From the NCBI GenBank assembly GCA_963663265.2, contig CAXXXM010000001.1, positions 124,001-188,000 on the forward strand: a stretch of 64,000 nucleotides of DNA. The letters are read 5' to 3'. Shown piece by piece: positions 43,490-52,256 of this stretch. Position 1 is the stretch's first letter; the number at the start of each line of letters is the position of its first letter. The translations under genes and the position numbers were made by a program. Below the pieces are notes generated by a model, which saw nothing but the letters and a program-made list of their open reading frames with translations, had not been told where the DNA came from and searched no databases. The stretch is from JAEXOD01 sp963663265. GTDB taxonomy: Bacteria > Bacteroidota > Ignavibacteria > Ignavibacteriales > Melioribacteraceae.

Positions 43490-44650
43490 GTGAAAAATAT
43501 AATTGCAATTGTATTAGATGGAGTTGGTATAGGCGAGTTGCCAGATTCTGAAAAGTATGGTGATAAAGGGAGTAGTACGTTAACTAATATAAGTGAATAT
43601 ACTAATGGTTTGAATCTTCCTAATCTTGAAAAAATGGGGTTGGGAAATATTACGTTTATAAAGGGAGTTCCGGAAGTTCAAAATCCAATTGCTTCCTATG
43701 GTAAAATGTCCGAAGTATCTATTGGTAAAGACTCAACGACAGGGCATTGGGAATTAGGTGGTCTAAATATTGACAAACAATTTCCATTGTTTCCAAACGG
43801 TTTCCCTGAAGAAATAGTTAATAAGTTTTTAAGTTTAACAGGATACTCGGCAATATTAGGAAATAAACCTGCAAGTGGAACTGAGATAATTAAAGAATTG
43901 GGTGATGAACATGTAAAAACAGGTAACCCGATAGTATATACATCGGGAGATTCGGTTTTTCAAATAGCAGCACATGAGGAAGTTATTCCATTAAACAGGT
44001 TATATGAAATTTGTGAAATAGCCCGTTATGAAGTAATGGTTGGTAAAGACGCTGTTGGTAGAATTATTGCACGTCCGTTTATTGGAACAACGGGTAATTA
44101 TACAAGAACAACCAACAGAAAAGATTTTTCATTAGATCCACCAACAGATACAATATTAGATGTTTTAAGTAAATCAGGAATAAATACAGTAGCTATTGGA
44201 AAAATAAATGATTTATTTAATTACCAAGGGATAACCAAACAGGTAAAAAGTAAGTCTAATAATCAAGGTGTTGAAGAAATACTGAAACATTCAAAATCAG
44301 AAAAAAATAGTTTAATATTTACAAACTTAGTAGATTTTGATGTATATTATGGACATAGAAATGATCCGATAGGATTTAAACAAGCTTTAGAAAATTTCGA
44401 TAATAGACTACCGGAAATTTTGGAAACTTTAGACGATACGGACTTGTTAATGATAACAGCAGATCACGGAAACGATCCAACTTCAACAAGCACCGATCAT
44501 AGTAGAGAGTATGTTCCTATTTTGTTATATCAGAAAGGAAAAAAAGGAAAAGATTTAGGAACAAGAGAAACTTTTTCTGATTTTGCTCAGACAATAGCTC
44601 ATTTTTATGAAATAAATAATTCCTTAAATGGAAAATCGATGCTTGATTAA
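43490..44650 (+). CDS. deoB: Phosphopentomutase
   Basis: The 386-residue metal-dependent enzyme of the alkaline phosphatase superfamily interconverts (deoxy)ribose 1-phosphate and 5-phosphate in nucleoside breakdown. It shows VLDGVGIGELPDSEKYGDKG with the first metal aspartate, SIGKDSTTGHWELGGL with the phosphate-accepting threonine, and TADHGNDPTSTSTDHSREYV with metal ligands. Length fits DeoB. The start is a GTG 18 bases after the previous gene. It is followed after 9 bases by two microcompartment vertex proteins, which raises the possibility that pentose phosphates feed an encapsulated pathway. Confidence 0.95.
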   Translation: MKNIIAIVLDGVGIGELPDSEKYGDKGSSTLTNISEYTNGLNLPNLEKMGLGNITFIKGVPEVQNPIASYGKMSEVSIGKDSTTGHWELGGLNIDKQFPLFPNGFPEEIVNKFLSLTGYSAILGNKPASGTEIIKELGDEHVKTGNPIVYTSGDSVFQIAAHEEVIPLNRLYEICEIARYEVMVGKDAVGRIIARPFIGTTGNYTRTTNRKDFSLDPPTDTILDVLSKSGINTVAIGKINDLFNYQGITKQVKSKSNNQGVEEILKHSKSEKNSLIFTNLVDFDVYYGHRNDPIGFKQALENFDNRLPEILETLDDTDLLMITADHGNDPTSTSTDHSREYVPILLYQKGKKGKDLGTRETFSDFAQTIAHFYEINNSLNGKSMLD

Positions 44651-44659
44651 GAGGTTAAT

Positions 44660-44938
44660 TTGATATTAGGTAGAGTAGTAGGTACAGTATGGTCGACTCG
44701 TAAAGATGAAAAGTTAGTCGGCTCAAAATTCTTAATAGTTAAGCAATTGGAATTAGACTATACAATAACAAATCATTTTGTTGTAGCAGTAGATTCAGTA
44801 GGTGCTGGTGTAGGCGAAGTAGTTCTTGTTGCCTCAGGCAGTAGTGCAAGACAAACAAGTATAACTCATAACAAGCCGGTAGATGCCGTAATAATGGCAA
44901 TAGTAGATAAGTTAGATATACCGGAAATGAAGAAGTAA
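44660..44938 (+). CDS. EutN/CcmL family microcompartment vertex protein (first copy)
   Basis: The 92-residue protein matches the BMC-P (pentameric vertex) family. It begins ILGRVVGTVWSTRKDEKLVG, has KFLIVKQLELDY, then VAVDSVGAGVGEVVLVASGS followed by SARQTSI. Such proteins close the corners of bacterial microcompartment shells. The start is TTG behind AAGAGG. It lies 9 bases after deoB and 4 before a second copy. No hexameric shell (BMC-H) gene lies in the window, so the shell would have to be completed elsewhere. Confidence 0.9.
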   Translation: MILGRVVGTVWSTRKDEKLVGSKFLIVKQLELDYTITNHFVVAVDSVGAGVGEVVLVASGSSARQTSITHNKPVDAVIMAIVDKLDIPEMKK

Positions 44939-44942
44939 AATT

Positions 44943-45227
44943 ATGTTGTTAGGAAGAGTAATTGGAACAATATGGGCTACAAAAAAGTATGAATCCTTAA
45001 CTGGATTTAAGATGCAATTTGTACAACCATTAAATGCAGAATATAAGTGTATAGGAGACCCTATAATAGCTGTTGATACAATTGGAGCAGGACCCGGTGA
45101 AATAATATTTTATGCAACTGCCAGTGAAGCAGTAATACCAATGCACGTGGATATGGCACCAGTTGATGCATCAATAGTTGGGATAGTGGACTCAATAAAT
45201 TCAGAAATTAGATTGGAGGAAGTATAA
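44943..45227 (+). CDS. EutN/CcmL family microcompartment vertex protein (second copy)
   Basis: The 94-residue protein is a diverged paralogue of the preceding one. It begins LLGRVIGTIWATKKYESLTG and has FKMQFVQPLNAEYKCIGDPI and AVDTIGAGPGEIIFYATASE. The usual GSSAR element is replaced by ATASEAVIP. The last codon is followed at once by the TTG start of the sigma factor gene, and the AGGAAGT near the end of this gene serves as the ribosome binding site for that gene. Two different vertex proteins side by side are known from several BMC loci. Confidence 0.88.
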   Translation: MLLGRVIGTIWATKKYESLTGFKMQFVQPLNAEYKCIGDPIIAVDTIGAGPGEIIFYATASEAVIPMHVDMAPVDASIVGIVDSINSEIRLEEV

Positions 45228-46082
45228 TTGAAGATAACTAAACAGTACACCAATCGTGAAAGTCAGTCGCTTGATAAATATCTTCAGGAAATAGGCAAAG
45301 TCGACTTATTATCTCCTGAACAAGAGATTGAGTTGGCTATACAAATTAAAAAGGGGAACCAAGTTGCCCTTGAGCAGTTAGTAAAAGCTAATTTAAGATT
45401 TGTTGTAAGTGTTGCTAAGCAATATCAAAATCAAGGTCTCTCATTAGGAGATTTAATTAATGAAGGGAATCTTGGTTTAATAAAAGCCGCAAAAAGATTT
45501 GATGAAACGAGAGGTTTTAAGTTTATATCTTACGCAGTATGGTGGATTAGACAGTCCATTTTACAAGCGTTAGCCGAACAGTCAAGAATAGTACGACTAC
45601 CTTTGAATAGAGTTGGTGCTTTAAATAAAATAAGTAAAGCATACAGTAATCTTGAACAAGAATATGAACGTGAACCGAGTGCTACTGAGTTAGCAAAAGA
45701 ATTAGATATGGATTTTAACGAAGTAGCTGATACATTAAAAATATCGGGTCGTCATGTATCTATGGATGCCCCTTTTGCTACTGGTGAAGATAACAGATTG
45801 TTGGATGTGTTATCAAATGATTCCCAGCCGTCTCCAGATTCTAATTTGATGAGTGATTCATTGAAAAATGAAATTGAAAGAGCTCTTTCAACATTAACAG
45901 AAAGAGAAGCAGAAGTAATTAAACTATACTTTGGATTAAACAAAGAACACTCTTTAACTTTAGAAGAGATAGGTGAAAAGTTTAATCTTACCCGTGAACG
46001 TGTTCGTCAGATTAAAGAAAAAGCAATAAGAAGATTACGTCACGCTTCAAGAAGTAAAAATTTAAGAGCTTATTTAGGATAG
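45228..46082 (+). CDS. rpoD: Principal sigma factor, RpoD/SigA-type without region 1.1
   Basis: The 284-residue sigma-70 protein begins at region 1.2 (SLDKYLQEIGKVDLLSPEQE). Region 2 has DLINEGNLGLIKAAKRFDET and FISYAVWWIRQSILQALAEQ. Region 3 follows, then region 4 with the helix-turn-helix (TLEEIGEKFNLTRERVRQIK). The short form without region 1.1 is the principal sigma in Bacteroidota and relatives. The start is a TTG that directly follows the stop codon of the second vertex gene. The promoters seen in this window (TTG, 17 bases, TAnnTT) are its likely targets. Confidence 0.93.
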   Translation: MKITKQYTNRESQSLDKYLQEIGKVDLLSPEQEIELAIQIKKGNQVALEQLVKANLRFVVSVAKQYQNQGLSLGDLINEGNLGLIKAAKRFDETRGFKFISYAVWWIRQSILQALAEQSRIVRLPLNRVGALNKISKAYSNLEQEYEREPSATELAKELDMDFNEVADTLKISGRHVSMDAPFATGEDNRLLDVLSNDSQPSPDSNLMSDSLKNEIERALSTLTEREAEVIKLYFGLNKEHSLTLEEIGEKFNLTRERVRQIKEKAIRRLRHASRSKNLRAYLG

Positions 46083-46089
46083 GAATCTT

Positions 46090-46794
46090 TTGTATAAGAG
46101 AATATATAATAAGTTGTTTTTTATAGGATTGACAGTCCTGTTAATAAATTTAACAGGCTGTTCGTCTGGTTCATTAACACCTCGCTATGGTGATAAATAC
46201 AGCAAAAAAAGAACAACTGCATATACAAATGATTCAACAAATGTTTTTGGGCAGAATGATACAATGATGGTACTGGATGAATTTCCTGATTCTTTATTAG
46301 ATTATTTTGAATATGATGATGAAGAGCCATACGTATCTGTAAGGTTAAGTAAAGATTCAATAATTTCCTTTCTAAACAAAACTTCTAATACAACAAACAT
46401 AACTGAGCGGGATAAAATAATTTTTGAAGTTATTAAATTTTTAGATACCCCATATAGGTATGGAGGCACCTCGCCAAACGGTATAGATTGTTCTGCATTT
46501 ACAGGCGCAGTATTTAAGAACTCTCTTCATATCGACCTACCTCGTTCTTCAGCAGACCAATATACCGTTGGTCATAAAATTGGGAATCAAGAAGATTTAA
46601 AATTTGGAGACTTAGTCTTTTTTAAGACAAGAAGAAGAAGGTCAATCAGTCATGTTGGAATCTACTTAGGGAATCGATTATTTGCACATGCAAGTTCTTC
46701 GCAGGGAGTAATAGTATCGTCGTTAGATGAAACATATTATAAAAAGCGTTATGTAGGTGCCAAAAGAGTTTCTGAAAAAATATCTGCAAAATAA
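46090..46794 (+). CDS. NlpC/P60 family cell-wall hydrolase, lipoprotein
   Basis: The 234-residue protein has a lipoprotein signal peptide with lipobox LTGC. After a low-complexity linker comes an NlpC/P60 domain: catalytic C134 (NGIDCSAFTGAVF), H188 (SISHVGIYLG) and H200 (LFAHASSSQG). These enzymes cut the stem peptide of peptidoglycan, usually between D-glutamate and the diamino acid. It begins with TTG 7 bases after the sigma gene, so both may share a transcript. Confidence 0.9.
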   Translation: MYKRIYNKLFFIGLTVLLINLTGCSSGSLTPRYGDKYSKKRTTAYTNDSTNVFGQNDTMMVLDEFPDSLLDYFEYDDEEPYVSVRLSKDSIISFLNKTSNTTNITERDKIIFEVIKFLDTPYRYGGTSPNGIDCSAFTGAVFKNSLHIDLPRSSADQYTVGHKIGNQEDLKFGDLVFFKTRRRRSISHVGIYLGNRLFAHASSSQGVIVSSLDETYYKKRYVGAKRVSEKISAK

Positions 46795-46833
46795 TTAAAG
46801 CAAAAAACACTATATAATTATAACTATTGTTGA

Positions 46834-46868
46834 AGTAAACAATAAATATATTTAGATTATGGTTTACT
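46834..46868 (+). promoter_or_regulatory. Inverted repeat upstream of fumC (possible operator)
   Basis: AGTAAAC (46834-46840) and GTTTACT (46862-46868) form a 7-base inverted repeat with a 21-base AT-rich centre, about 40 bases before the fumC ATG. It could bind a regulator or form a hairpin. I could not place a convincing -35/-10 pair here. Confidence 0.3.
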
Positions 46869-46908
46869 AATTAAAAAAAGTGTAATTTAAAAAATCAATT
46901 GGAGAATT

Positions 46909-48300
46909 ATGGAATATAGAATTGAAACCGATACGATGGGCGAAATAAATGTACCAACAAACATGTATTATGGAGCCCAGACAGCCCGCTCATTAATGAA
47001 TTTTAAGATAGGCGGAGAAAGATTTCCACGCGAGTTAATACGAGGCTTGGGAATATTAAAAAAAGCAGCCGCATTAATTAATAACGAGCTTGGTACATTG
47101 AGCGATGAAAAAACAAAATTAATTGTACAAGCTGCTGATGAAGTTATTGAAGGGAAGTTGGACGAGCATTTTCCATTGGTTGTATGGCAGACTGGAAGTG
47201 GTACGCAAACAAATATGAATGCAAATGAAGTTATTTCGAATAGAGCTATTGAAATATCTGGTGGTGTAATTGGAAGTAAAAAACCAATACATCCAAATGA
47301 TGATGTTAACAAAGCTCAATCGTCAAATGATACTTTCCCTACTGCAATGCATATTGCAGCTGTTGAACAAATTTATGATAGACTTATTCCAAATGTTAAA
47401 TCATTACGAGAAGCTTTAGCAGCAAAAGCTGAAGAATTCAAAGATATTATTAAAATTGGAAGAACACATTTAATGGATGCAGTACCATTAACATTAGGTC
47501 AAGAATTTAGTGGCTACGTTCAGATGCTTGATAATGGCTTGGCAAGAATTGAAGGGTGTTTGCCACGTTTGTGCGAATTAGCATTAGGTGGCACAGCAGT
47601 AGGAACGGGATTAAACACACATCCTGATTTTGCGGTTAAGTCAGCACAAAAAATTGCTGAAATAACAGGGAAACCATTTGTAACTGCTCCAAATAAATTT
47701 GAGGCTTTAGCAGCACATGATGCTTTAGTGGAAGCAAGCGGAGTATTAAAAACTTTAGCAGCGTCGTTAATGAAAATTGCAAATGATGTTAGATGGTTAG
47801 GTTCGGGTCCCAGATGTGGAATTGGCGAGTTGATTTTACCAGCAAATGAACCGGGAAGCTCAATTATGCCTGGCAAAGTAAATCCAACTCAATCAGAAGC
47901 AATGACTATGGTTTGTGCTCAGGTGATGGGGAATGATATTGCAGTAAACTTTGGTGGTGCAAGTGGAAATTTTGAATTAAATGTATTTAAGCCTGTAATC
48001 ATTTTTAACGTATTGCAATCAATTCGTTTATTGGCTGATGCTTGTGATAGTTTTAAGGAGCATTGTGTAGATGGTATTGAAGCTAATAAAACTGTTATTG
48101 AAAAACACTTAACAAATTCGTTAATGTTAGTTACAGCGTTAAATCCTCATATTGGATATGATAACGCTGCAAAAGTTGCAAAAAAAGCATATAAAGATAA
48201 TACAACGTTAGAAGAAGCAGCAATTGAATTAGGTTTATTAACAAGCGAAAAATTCCGCGAAGTAGTAAAACCTGAAACAATGGTAGGACCAAAAAAATAA
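46909..48300 (+). CDS. fumC: Fumarate hydratase class II
   Basis: The 463-residue enzyme interconverts fumarate and malate in the citric acid cycle without an iron-sulfur cluster. It shows YRIETDTMGEINVPTNMYYG, VWQTGSGTQTNMNANEVISN, KIGRTHLMDAVPLTLGQEFS and the signature GSSIMPGKVNPTQSEAMTMV. Length is normal. The ATG lies behind TTGGAGAATT. A CDGSH-type protein follows after 18 bases. Confidence 0.98.
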   Translation: MEYRIETDTMGEINVPTNMYYGAQTARSLMNFKIGGERFPRELIRGLGILKKAAALINNELGTLSDEKTKLIVQAADEVIEGKLDEHFPLVVWQTGSGTQTNMNANEVISNRAIEISGGVIGSKKPIHPNDDVNKAQSSNDTFPTAMHIAAVEQIYDRLIPNVKSLREALAAKAEEFKDIIKIGRTHLMDAVPLTLGQEFSGYVQMLDNGLARIEGCLPRLCELALGGTAVGTGLNTHPDFAVKSAQKIAEITGKPFVTAPNKFEALAAHDALVEASGVLKTLAASLMKIANDVRWLGSGPRCGIGELILPANEPGSSIMPGKVNPTQSEAMTMVCAQVMGNDIAVNFGGASGNFELNVFKPVIIFNVLQSIRLLADACDSFKEHCVDGIEANKTVIEKHLTNSLMLVTALNPHIGYDNAAKVAKKAYKDNTTLEEAAIELGLLTSEKFREVVKPETMVGPKK

Positions 48301-48318
48301 TTAATTAGGAGGCATTAA

Positions 48319-48552
48319 ATGAAAGGAAAAGCAGCAGATAATAAACCTATGGTAAAAGAAGAGAAGCCCGGTATTTATTATTGGTGTTCTTGCGGTAAGT
48401 CTTCAAATCAGCCGTTTTGCAATGGTAGTCATAAAGGCTCGGAATTTGCTCCGGTAAGAGTTGAAATTAAAGAACCTTGTTCAAATGCATGGTGTATGTG
48501 CAAGCAAACAAATACTCCGCCTTTCTGCGATGGTTCTCATAAAAAATTATAA
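48319..48552 (+). CDS. CDGSH iron-sulfur protein (two motifs)
   Basis: The 77-residue protein contains two C3H motifs of the CDGSH (mitoNEET-like) type: CSCGKSSNQPFCNGSH and CMCKQTNTPPFCDGSH. Each would hold a [2Fe-2S] cluster with three cysteines and one histidine. Such small bacterial proteins are thought to act in electron or cluster transfer. It lies 18 bases after fumC behind TTAGGAGGCATTAA and is followed by a terminator, so it is probably expressed with fumC. Confidence 0.9.
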   Translation: MKGKAADNKPMVKEEKPGIYYWCSCGKSSNQPFCNGSHKGSEFAPVRVEIKEPCSNAWCMCKQTNTPPFCDGSHKKL

Positions 48553-48567
48553 TATATGAATTTTTCT

Positions 48568-48597
48568 AAAATCCGGTATTTAATGCCGGATTTTTTT
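48568..48597 (+). terminator. Rho-independent terminator after the CDGSH gene
   Basis: AATCCGG and CCGGATT pair around a short AT-rich loop and are followed by a T-run (48590-48597). It ends the fumC-CDGSH transcript. Confidence 0.85.
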
Positions 48598-48654
48598 ATT
48601 TTAAATATTAAATAAATTTTATTATATAAAAACTCACTTTTTTTATTTATATAT

Positions 48655-48683
48655 TTGAGAAATAATATAAAATCATGTAAATT
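48655..48683 (+). promoter_or_regulatory. Promoter of the 48716/tkt operon
   Basis: TTGAGA (48655-48660), 17 bases, then TAAATT (48678-48683) extended to TAAATTTA, about 33 bases before the TTG start of the next gene. Confidence 0.6.
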
Positions 48684-48715
48684 TATATTTTACTTTAACG
48701 TTTAAGGAAGATGAA

Positions 48716-49045
48716 TTGAACGAAATAATTGCCAATATATATTTAGTTATAAACAAAGATTTGATTGAAGAATTTAAAGCCAAAAGCTATAAAATATCAG
48801 GTACCGATGAGGAAAAGATTGAATACTTAAAAACATATGCATATAGCGATTTTGAAAATGCAATTAGTTTTGAAGCACCCGAAGATAAAAGCGGGAAGAG
48901 AATGAAATATAAGAATTTTGCCAAACTTGCAAAGCGTGGGTTGGAACAACAGTTTTTTGAAGAAATATTCAAGACTTTGAAAATGCCGGAAAATCCGCTT
49001 ATATGTGTAACACCTGTTGTAGATGGAAAAATAATTAGTAAATAA
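48716..49045 (+). CDS. Hypothetical protein, 109 residues
   Basis: I do not recognise the family. The protein is mixed and charged with no signal peptide or membrane helix. Notable parts are NEIIANIYLVINKDLIEEFK, ISGTDEEKIEYLKTYAYSDF and a basic middle GKRMKYKNFAKLAKRGLEQQ, ending PLICVTPVVDGKIISK. The start is TTG behind AAGGAAG; the ATG at 48711 leads to an immediate stop. It has its own promoter and ends 17 bases before the transketolase ATG, so the two are probably cotranscribed. Confidence 0.65.
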   Translation: MNEIIANIYLVINKDLIEEFKAKSYKISGTDEEKIEYLKTYAYSDFENAISFEAPEDKSGKRMKYKNFAKLAKRGLEQQFFEEIFKTLKMPENPLICVTPVVDGKIISK

Positions 49046-49062
49046 TATATGTGGAGTTTAAA

Positions 49063-51087
49063 ATGCCAAATTTAAAAAATGCGATTCATAATAAATGTGT
49101 AAATACTATACGGGTTTTATCTGCAGAGGGAGTGCAAAAAGCAAATTCGGGTCACCCGGGATTGCCTCTTGGCTGTGCACCTTTAGCACATTTATTATAT
49201 TCAAGAATTATGAATCATAATCCTAATAACACTACTTGGTTAAACCGCGATAGATTTGTTCTGTCAGCAGGTCATGGCAGTATGATGTTATATTCTGTAT
49301 TGCATTTATGTGGATATGAAATTACAATAAACGATTTACAAAACTTTAGGCAGTATGGAAGTATTACACCGGGGCACCCTGAATTTGGCTTAACTCCGGG
49401 TGTTGAAACTACAACAGGACCCTTAGGGCAAGGTTTTTCGAATGCCGTTGGTATGGCGTTAGCAGAAAGTTTTTTGGCAAAAAAATTCAATAAACCAAAT
49501 TATCAAGTACTTGATCATAAAATATATGTTTTGGTTGGTGATGGGGATATGATGGAAGGTGTATCGCATGAAGCTGCTGCTTTTGCCGGACATAATAAAC
49601 TGAGTAATCTTATTGTGGTATATGATAACAATAAAATAACTATTGATGGAAGTACTGCTTTAAGTATGAGTGAAGATGTTGGAAAACGTTACGAAGCTTA
49701 TGGCTGGAGTGTTAAATATGTTAATGATATGAATAATTTAGAAGAGCTTGAAACTTCTATTCTTGAAGCAAAAAAAGAAAAAAATGCACCGACAATGATT
49801 ATTGTAAATTCAATAATTGGTTTTGGTAGTCCAAACAAACAGGGGAAATCATCAGTACATGGTTCTCCACTGGGGAAAGATGAGTTAGCGTTGACAAAAG
49901 AAAATTTAGGTTGGGAATATACCGAACCGTTTACCGTGCCTGATGAAGTAAGGGAATATTATGAAAATGTAAAAGTTAAAGGAATGCAAAAAAATAGTGA
50001 ATGGGATGAAATGTTTCAAAAGTATTCGATGGTTTATCCTAATGATGCAAAAGCAATCTCGGCTGCTTTTAATAGTGAATTTGGAGATGAATGGGAAGCT
50101 AACCTACCGGAATTTACTGATTATTCGCTATCAATTGCAACACGAGTAGCATCCGGAAAAATGATAGATGTAATCTCAGAAAATATTCCCACAATGTTTG
50201 GCGGTTCTGCTGATTTAACTCCATCAAATAATACACGTCCCACATCATCAACAAGTTATTCGGTTGAAAATAGAGATGGACGCTATATTCATTTTGGAAT
50301 TAGAGAACATGGAATGGGAGCAATACTAAATGGTATGGCAATGTATGGCGGAGTTATCCCTTATGGTGGAACGTTTTTAGTATTTTCCGATTATATGCGT
50401 CCTGTTATACGTATTGCAGCTCTTTCAAAAATCAATCCAATATTTGTTTTTACACATGATAGTATTGGTTTGGGAGAAGATGGGCCAACACATCAACCAA
50501 TTGAGCAAATTGCATCGTTAAGAACAATCCCTAATAGTTATGTGTTTAGACCAGCGGATGCCAATGAAACAAAATATGCTTGGGTGTTCGCAATTAAAAA
50601 TAAAAAAGCTCCTGTATCAATAATTTTATCAAGACAAAATATCCCTTTAGTTGACAGAAAAAAATATGCTAAAGCTGAGGAAGCATTAAAGGGTGGATAT
50701 ATTGTTAAAAAGGCAGCTGCAAAACCAGATTTGATATTAATAGGAACAGGTTCTGAAGTTAGTCTTTGTATAAAAGCAGCAGAAGTTTTAGAATCTGAAG
50801 GTATAAAAACCAACGTAGTTAGTATGCCATGTTGTGAATTATTTGAAGAGCAATCAACAAAATATAAAAACAATGTGTTGCCAAAAGATGTTAAATCGAA
50901 GATTGCCGTTGAAGCCGGTGTTGGATTTGGCTGGGATAAATATGTTGGTGATAATGGAGAAATAATAAGTATTGAAAAATATGGTGCAAGTGCTCCATAT
51001 GGTGTTTTATTCGATAAGTATGGTTTTTCTGTTGAAAATATTATTAAACATGCTAAAAAAGTAATTAAAACAAACAATAAAGCTTAA
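49063..51087 (+). CDS. tkt: Transketolase
   Basis: The 674-residue thiamine diphosphate enzyme moves two-carbon units between sugar phosphates in the non-oxidative pentose phosphate pathway. It shows ANSGHPGLPLGCAPLAHLLY, the ThDP-binding GDGDMMEGVSHEAAAFAGHN with a downstream NN pair (YDNNKITIDG), and the pyrimidine domain with IHFGIREHGMGAILNGMAMY. The ATG at 49063 is chosen because GGAG (49053-49056) lies six bases upstream; a GTG at 49051 is less likely. A terminator follows. Confidence 0.96.
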   Translation: MPNLKNAIHNKCVNTIRVLSAEGVQKANSGHPGLPLGCAPLAHLLYSRIMNHNPNNTTWLNRDRFVLSAGHGSMMLYSVLHLCGYEITINDLQNFRQYGSITPGHPEFGLTPGVETTTGPLGQGFSNAVGMALAESFLAKKFNKPNYQVLDHKIYVLVGDGDMMEGVSHEAAAFAGHNKLSNLIVVYDNNKITIDGSTALSMSEDVGKRYEAYGWSVKYVNDMNNLEELETSILEAKKEKNAPTMIIVNSIIGFGSPNKQGKSSVHGSPLGKDELALTKENLGWEYTEPFTVPDEVREYYENVKVKGMQKNSEWDEMFQKYSMVYPNDAKAISAAFNSEFGDEWEANLPEFTDYSLSIATRVASGKMIDVISENIPTMFGGSADLTPSNNTRPTSSTSYSVENRDGRYIHFGIREHGMGAILNGMAMYGGVIPYGGTFLVFSDYMRPVIRIAALSKINPIFVFTHDSIGLGEDGPTHQPIEQIASLRTIPNSYVFRPADANETKYAWVFAIKNKKAPVSIILSRQNIPLVDRKKYAKAEEALKGGYIVKKAAAKPDLILIGTGSEVSLCIKAAEVLESEGIKTNVVSMPCCELFEEQSTKYKNNVLPKDVKSKIAVEAGVGFGWDKYVGDNGEIISIEKYGASAPYGVLFDKYGFSVENIIKHAKKVIKTNNKA

Positions 51088-51115
51088 AAATATAATAACA
51101 AAAGCAAAATTTATT

Positions 51116-51150
51116 AAGGTTTTCTTAAATTTACTATTTAGGAAAACCTT
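51116..51150 (+). terminator. Rho-independent terminator after tkt
   Basis: A 15-bp stem (51116-51130 with 51136-51150, one G-T pair) closes a TTACT loop and is followed by TTTTATTT. It separates tkt from the radical SAM gene. Confidence 0.9.
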
Positions 51151-51171
51151 TTTTATTTGAAAGATAATATA

Positions 51172-52146
51172 ATGAGTACATATAAAAAATTATTTAATAA
51201 TGGACAGTTGGAAGAAAGAGTAAAGTTGTTAAACGAAAAACTTAAAGACTGTTCGTTGTGTCCGCGTAATTGCGGTGTGGATAGAATAAGTGGGGAATTG
51301 GGTTTTTGCAGAAGTGACAATAATATTTTAATTGCAAATTATTGTAACCACCATGGAGAGGAGCCAGCAATATCAGGAAAAAATGGTTCGGGTACAATAT
51401 TTTTTGCAAATTGTAATTTGAAATGTGTTTTTTGCCAAAACTTTCAAATTAGTCAGGGGAAAGATAATTCTGTGTTTAATGAAATTACACCTGCACAGCT
51501 ATCTGATATTATGCTTGAACTACAAAACAAAGGCGTACATAACATTAATTTTGTGTCACCGTCACATTATGTGGCACAAATAGCAGAGGGGGCTTATTTT
51601 GCGGTTCAAAAAGGGCTTAATGTGCCTCTTGTTTATAATTCCAATGGATATGATTCCTATGAATCGATAAGCCTGTTAGACGGTATTATTGACGTTTATT
51701 TGCCCGATATTAAATATGCGTCAAATAAGTATGCAAGGAAATATTCTGTTGCAAAAAACTATGTAGAAAGTTCACGTAAAGCAATTATTGAAATGTACAG
51801 ACAGGCGGGTGATTTAATTGTTGATGAAAATCAACTTGCAATTAAAGGCTTAATAATTAGACTTTTAGTTTTGCCAAATGATATAAGTGAAACAATTGAT
51901 ACTTTAGAATGGATAAAAGCAAATCTTTCGTTAGATGTAACAATAAGTTTAATGTCGCAATATTATCCTGCAAATCATGCTGATAAAATTCCGTTGCTAT
52001 CAAGGGGAATAAATTATAGAGAGTATAAAAAGGTTGAAGACAAACTAATTGAATTAGGTTTTACAAACGGCTGGTTGCAAGGAATGGAAGCCCCCGACTA
52101 TTACCGCCCTGATTTTGATGTACAGGGACACCCGTTTGAAAGGTGA
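51172..52146 (+). CDS. Radical SAM protein of the PflA-like COG1313 type
   Basis: The 324-residue protein has the radical SAM cluster motif C81-x3-C85-x2-C88 in NCNLKCVFCQN. Before it is a second cysteine set (CSLCPRNCGVDRISGELGFC). This layout is typical of the uncharacterised pyruvate formate-lyase activating enzyme-like group COG1313. It probably makes a radical or modifies an unknown substrate; no glycyl radical partner is near. The ATG at 51172 is preferred to a TTG at 51157, which lies in the T-rich tail of the terminator. Confidence 0.85.
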   Translation: MSTYKKLFNNGQLEERVKLLNEKLKDCSLCPRNCGVDRISGELGFCRSDNNILIANYCNHHGEEPAISGKNGSGTIFFANCNLKCVFCQNFQISQGKDNSVFNEITPAQLSDIMLELQNKGVHNINFVSPSHYVAQIAEGAYFAVQKGLNVPLVYNSNGYDSYESISLLDGIIDVYLPDIKYASNKYARKYSVAKNYVESSRKAIIEMYRQAGDLIVDENQLAIKGLIIRLLVLPNDISETIDTLEWIKANLSLDVTISLMSQYYPANHADKIPLLSRGINYREYKKVEDKLIELGFTNGWLQGMEAPDYYRPDFDVQGHPFER

Positions 52147-52175
52147 AATTGAGGTTTGTTTTATTAATTTTGAAT

Positions 52176-52204
52176 AGCCGTTGAAGATAAATCTTTCAAC
52201 GGCT
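52176..52204 (+). terminator. Probable terminator after the radical SAM gene
   Basis: AGCCGTTGAA (52176-52185) pairs with TTCAACGGCT (52195-52204), followed by TAATTATTTTT. Confidence 0.75.
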
Positions 52205-52256
52205 TAATTATTTTTAATGAGTATAGTTATTAATCCTTAAAATGCGGTTCATACAA

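Noticed and set aside
50538..51077. 179-residue minus-strand frame inside tkt
   Set aside because: It is antisense to conserved transketolase sequence, with no ribosome binding site or recognisable domain.
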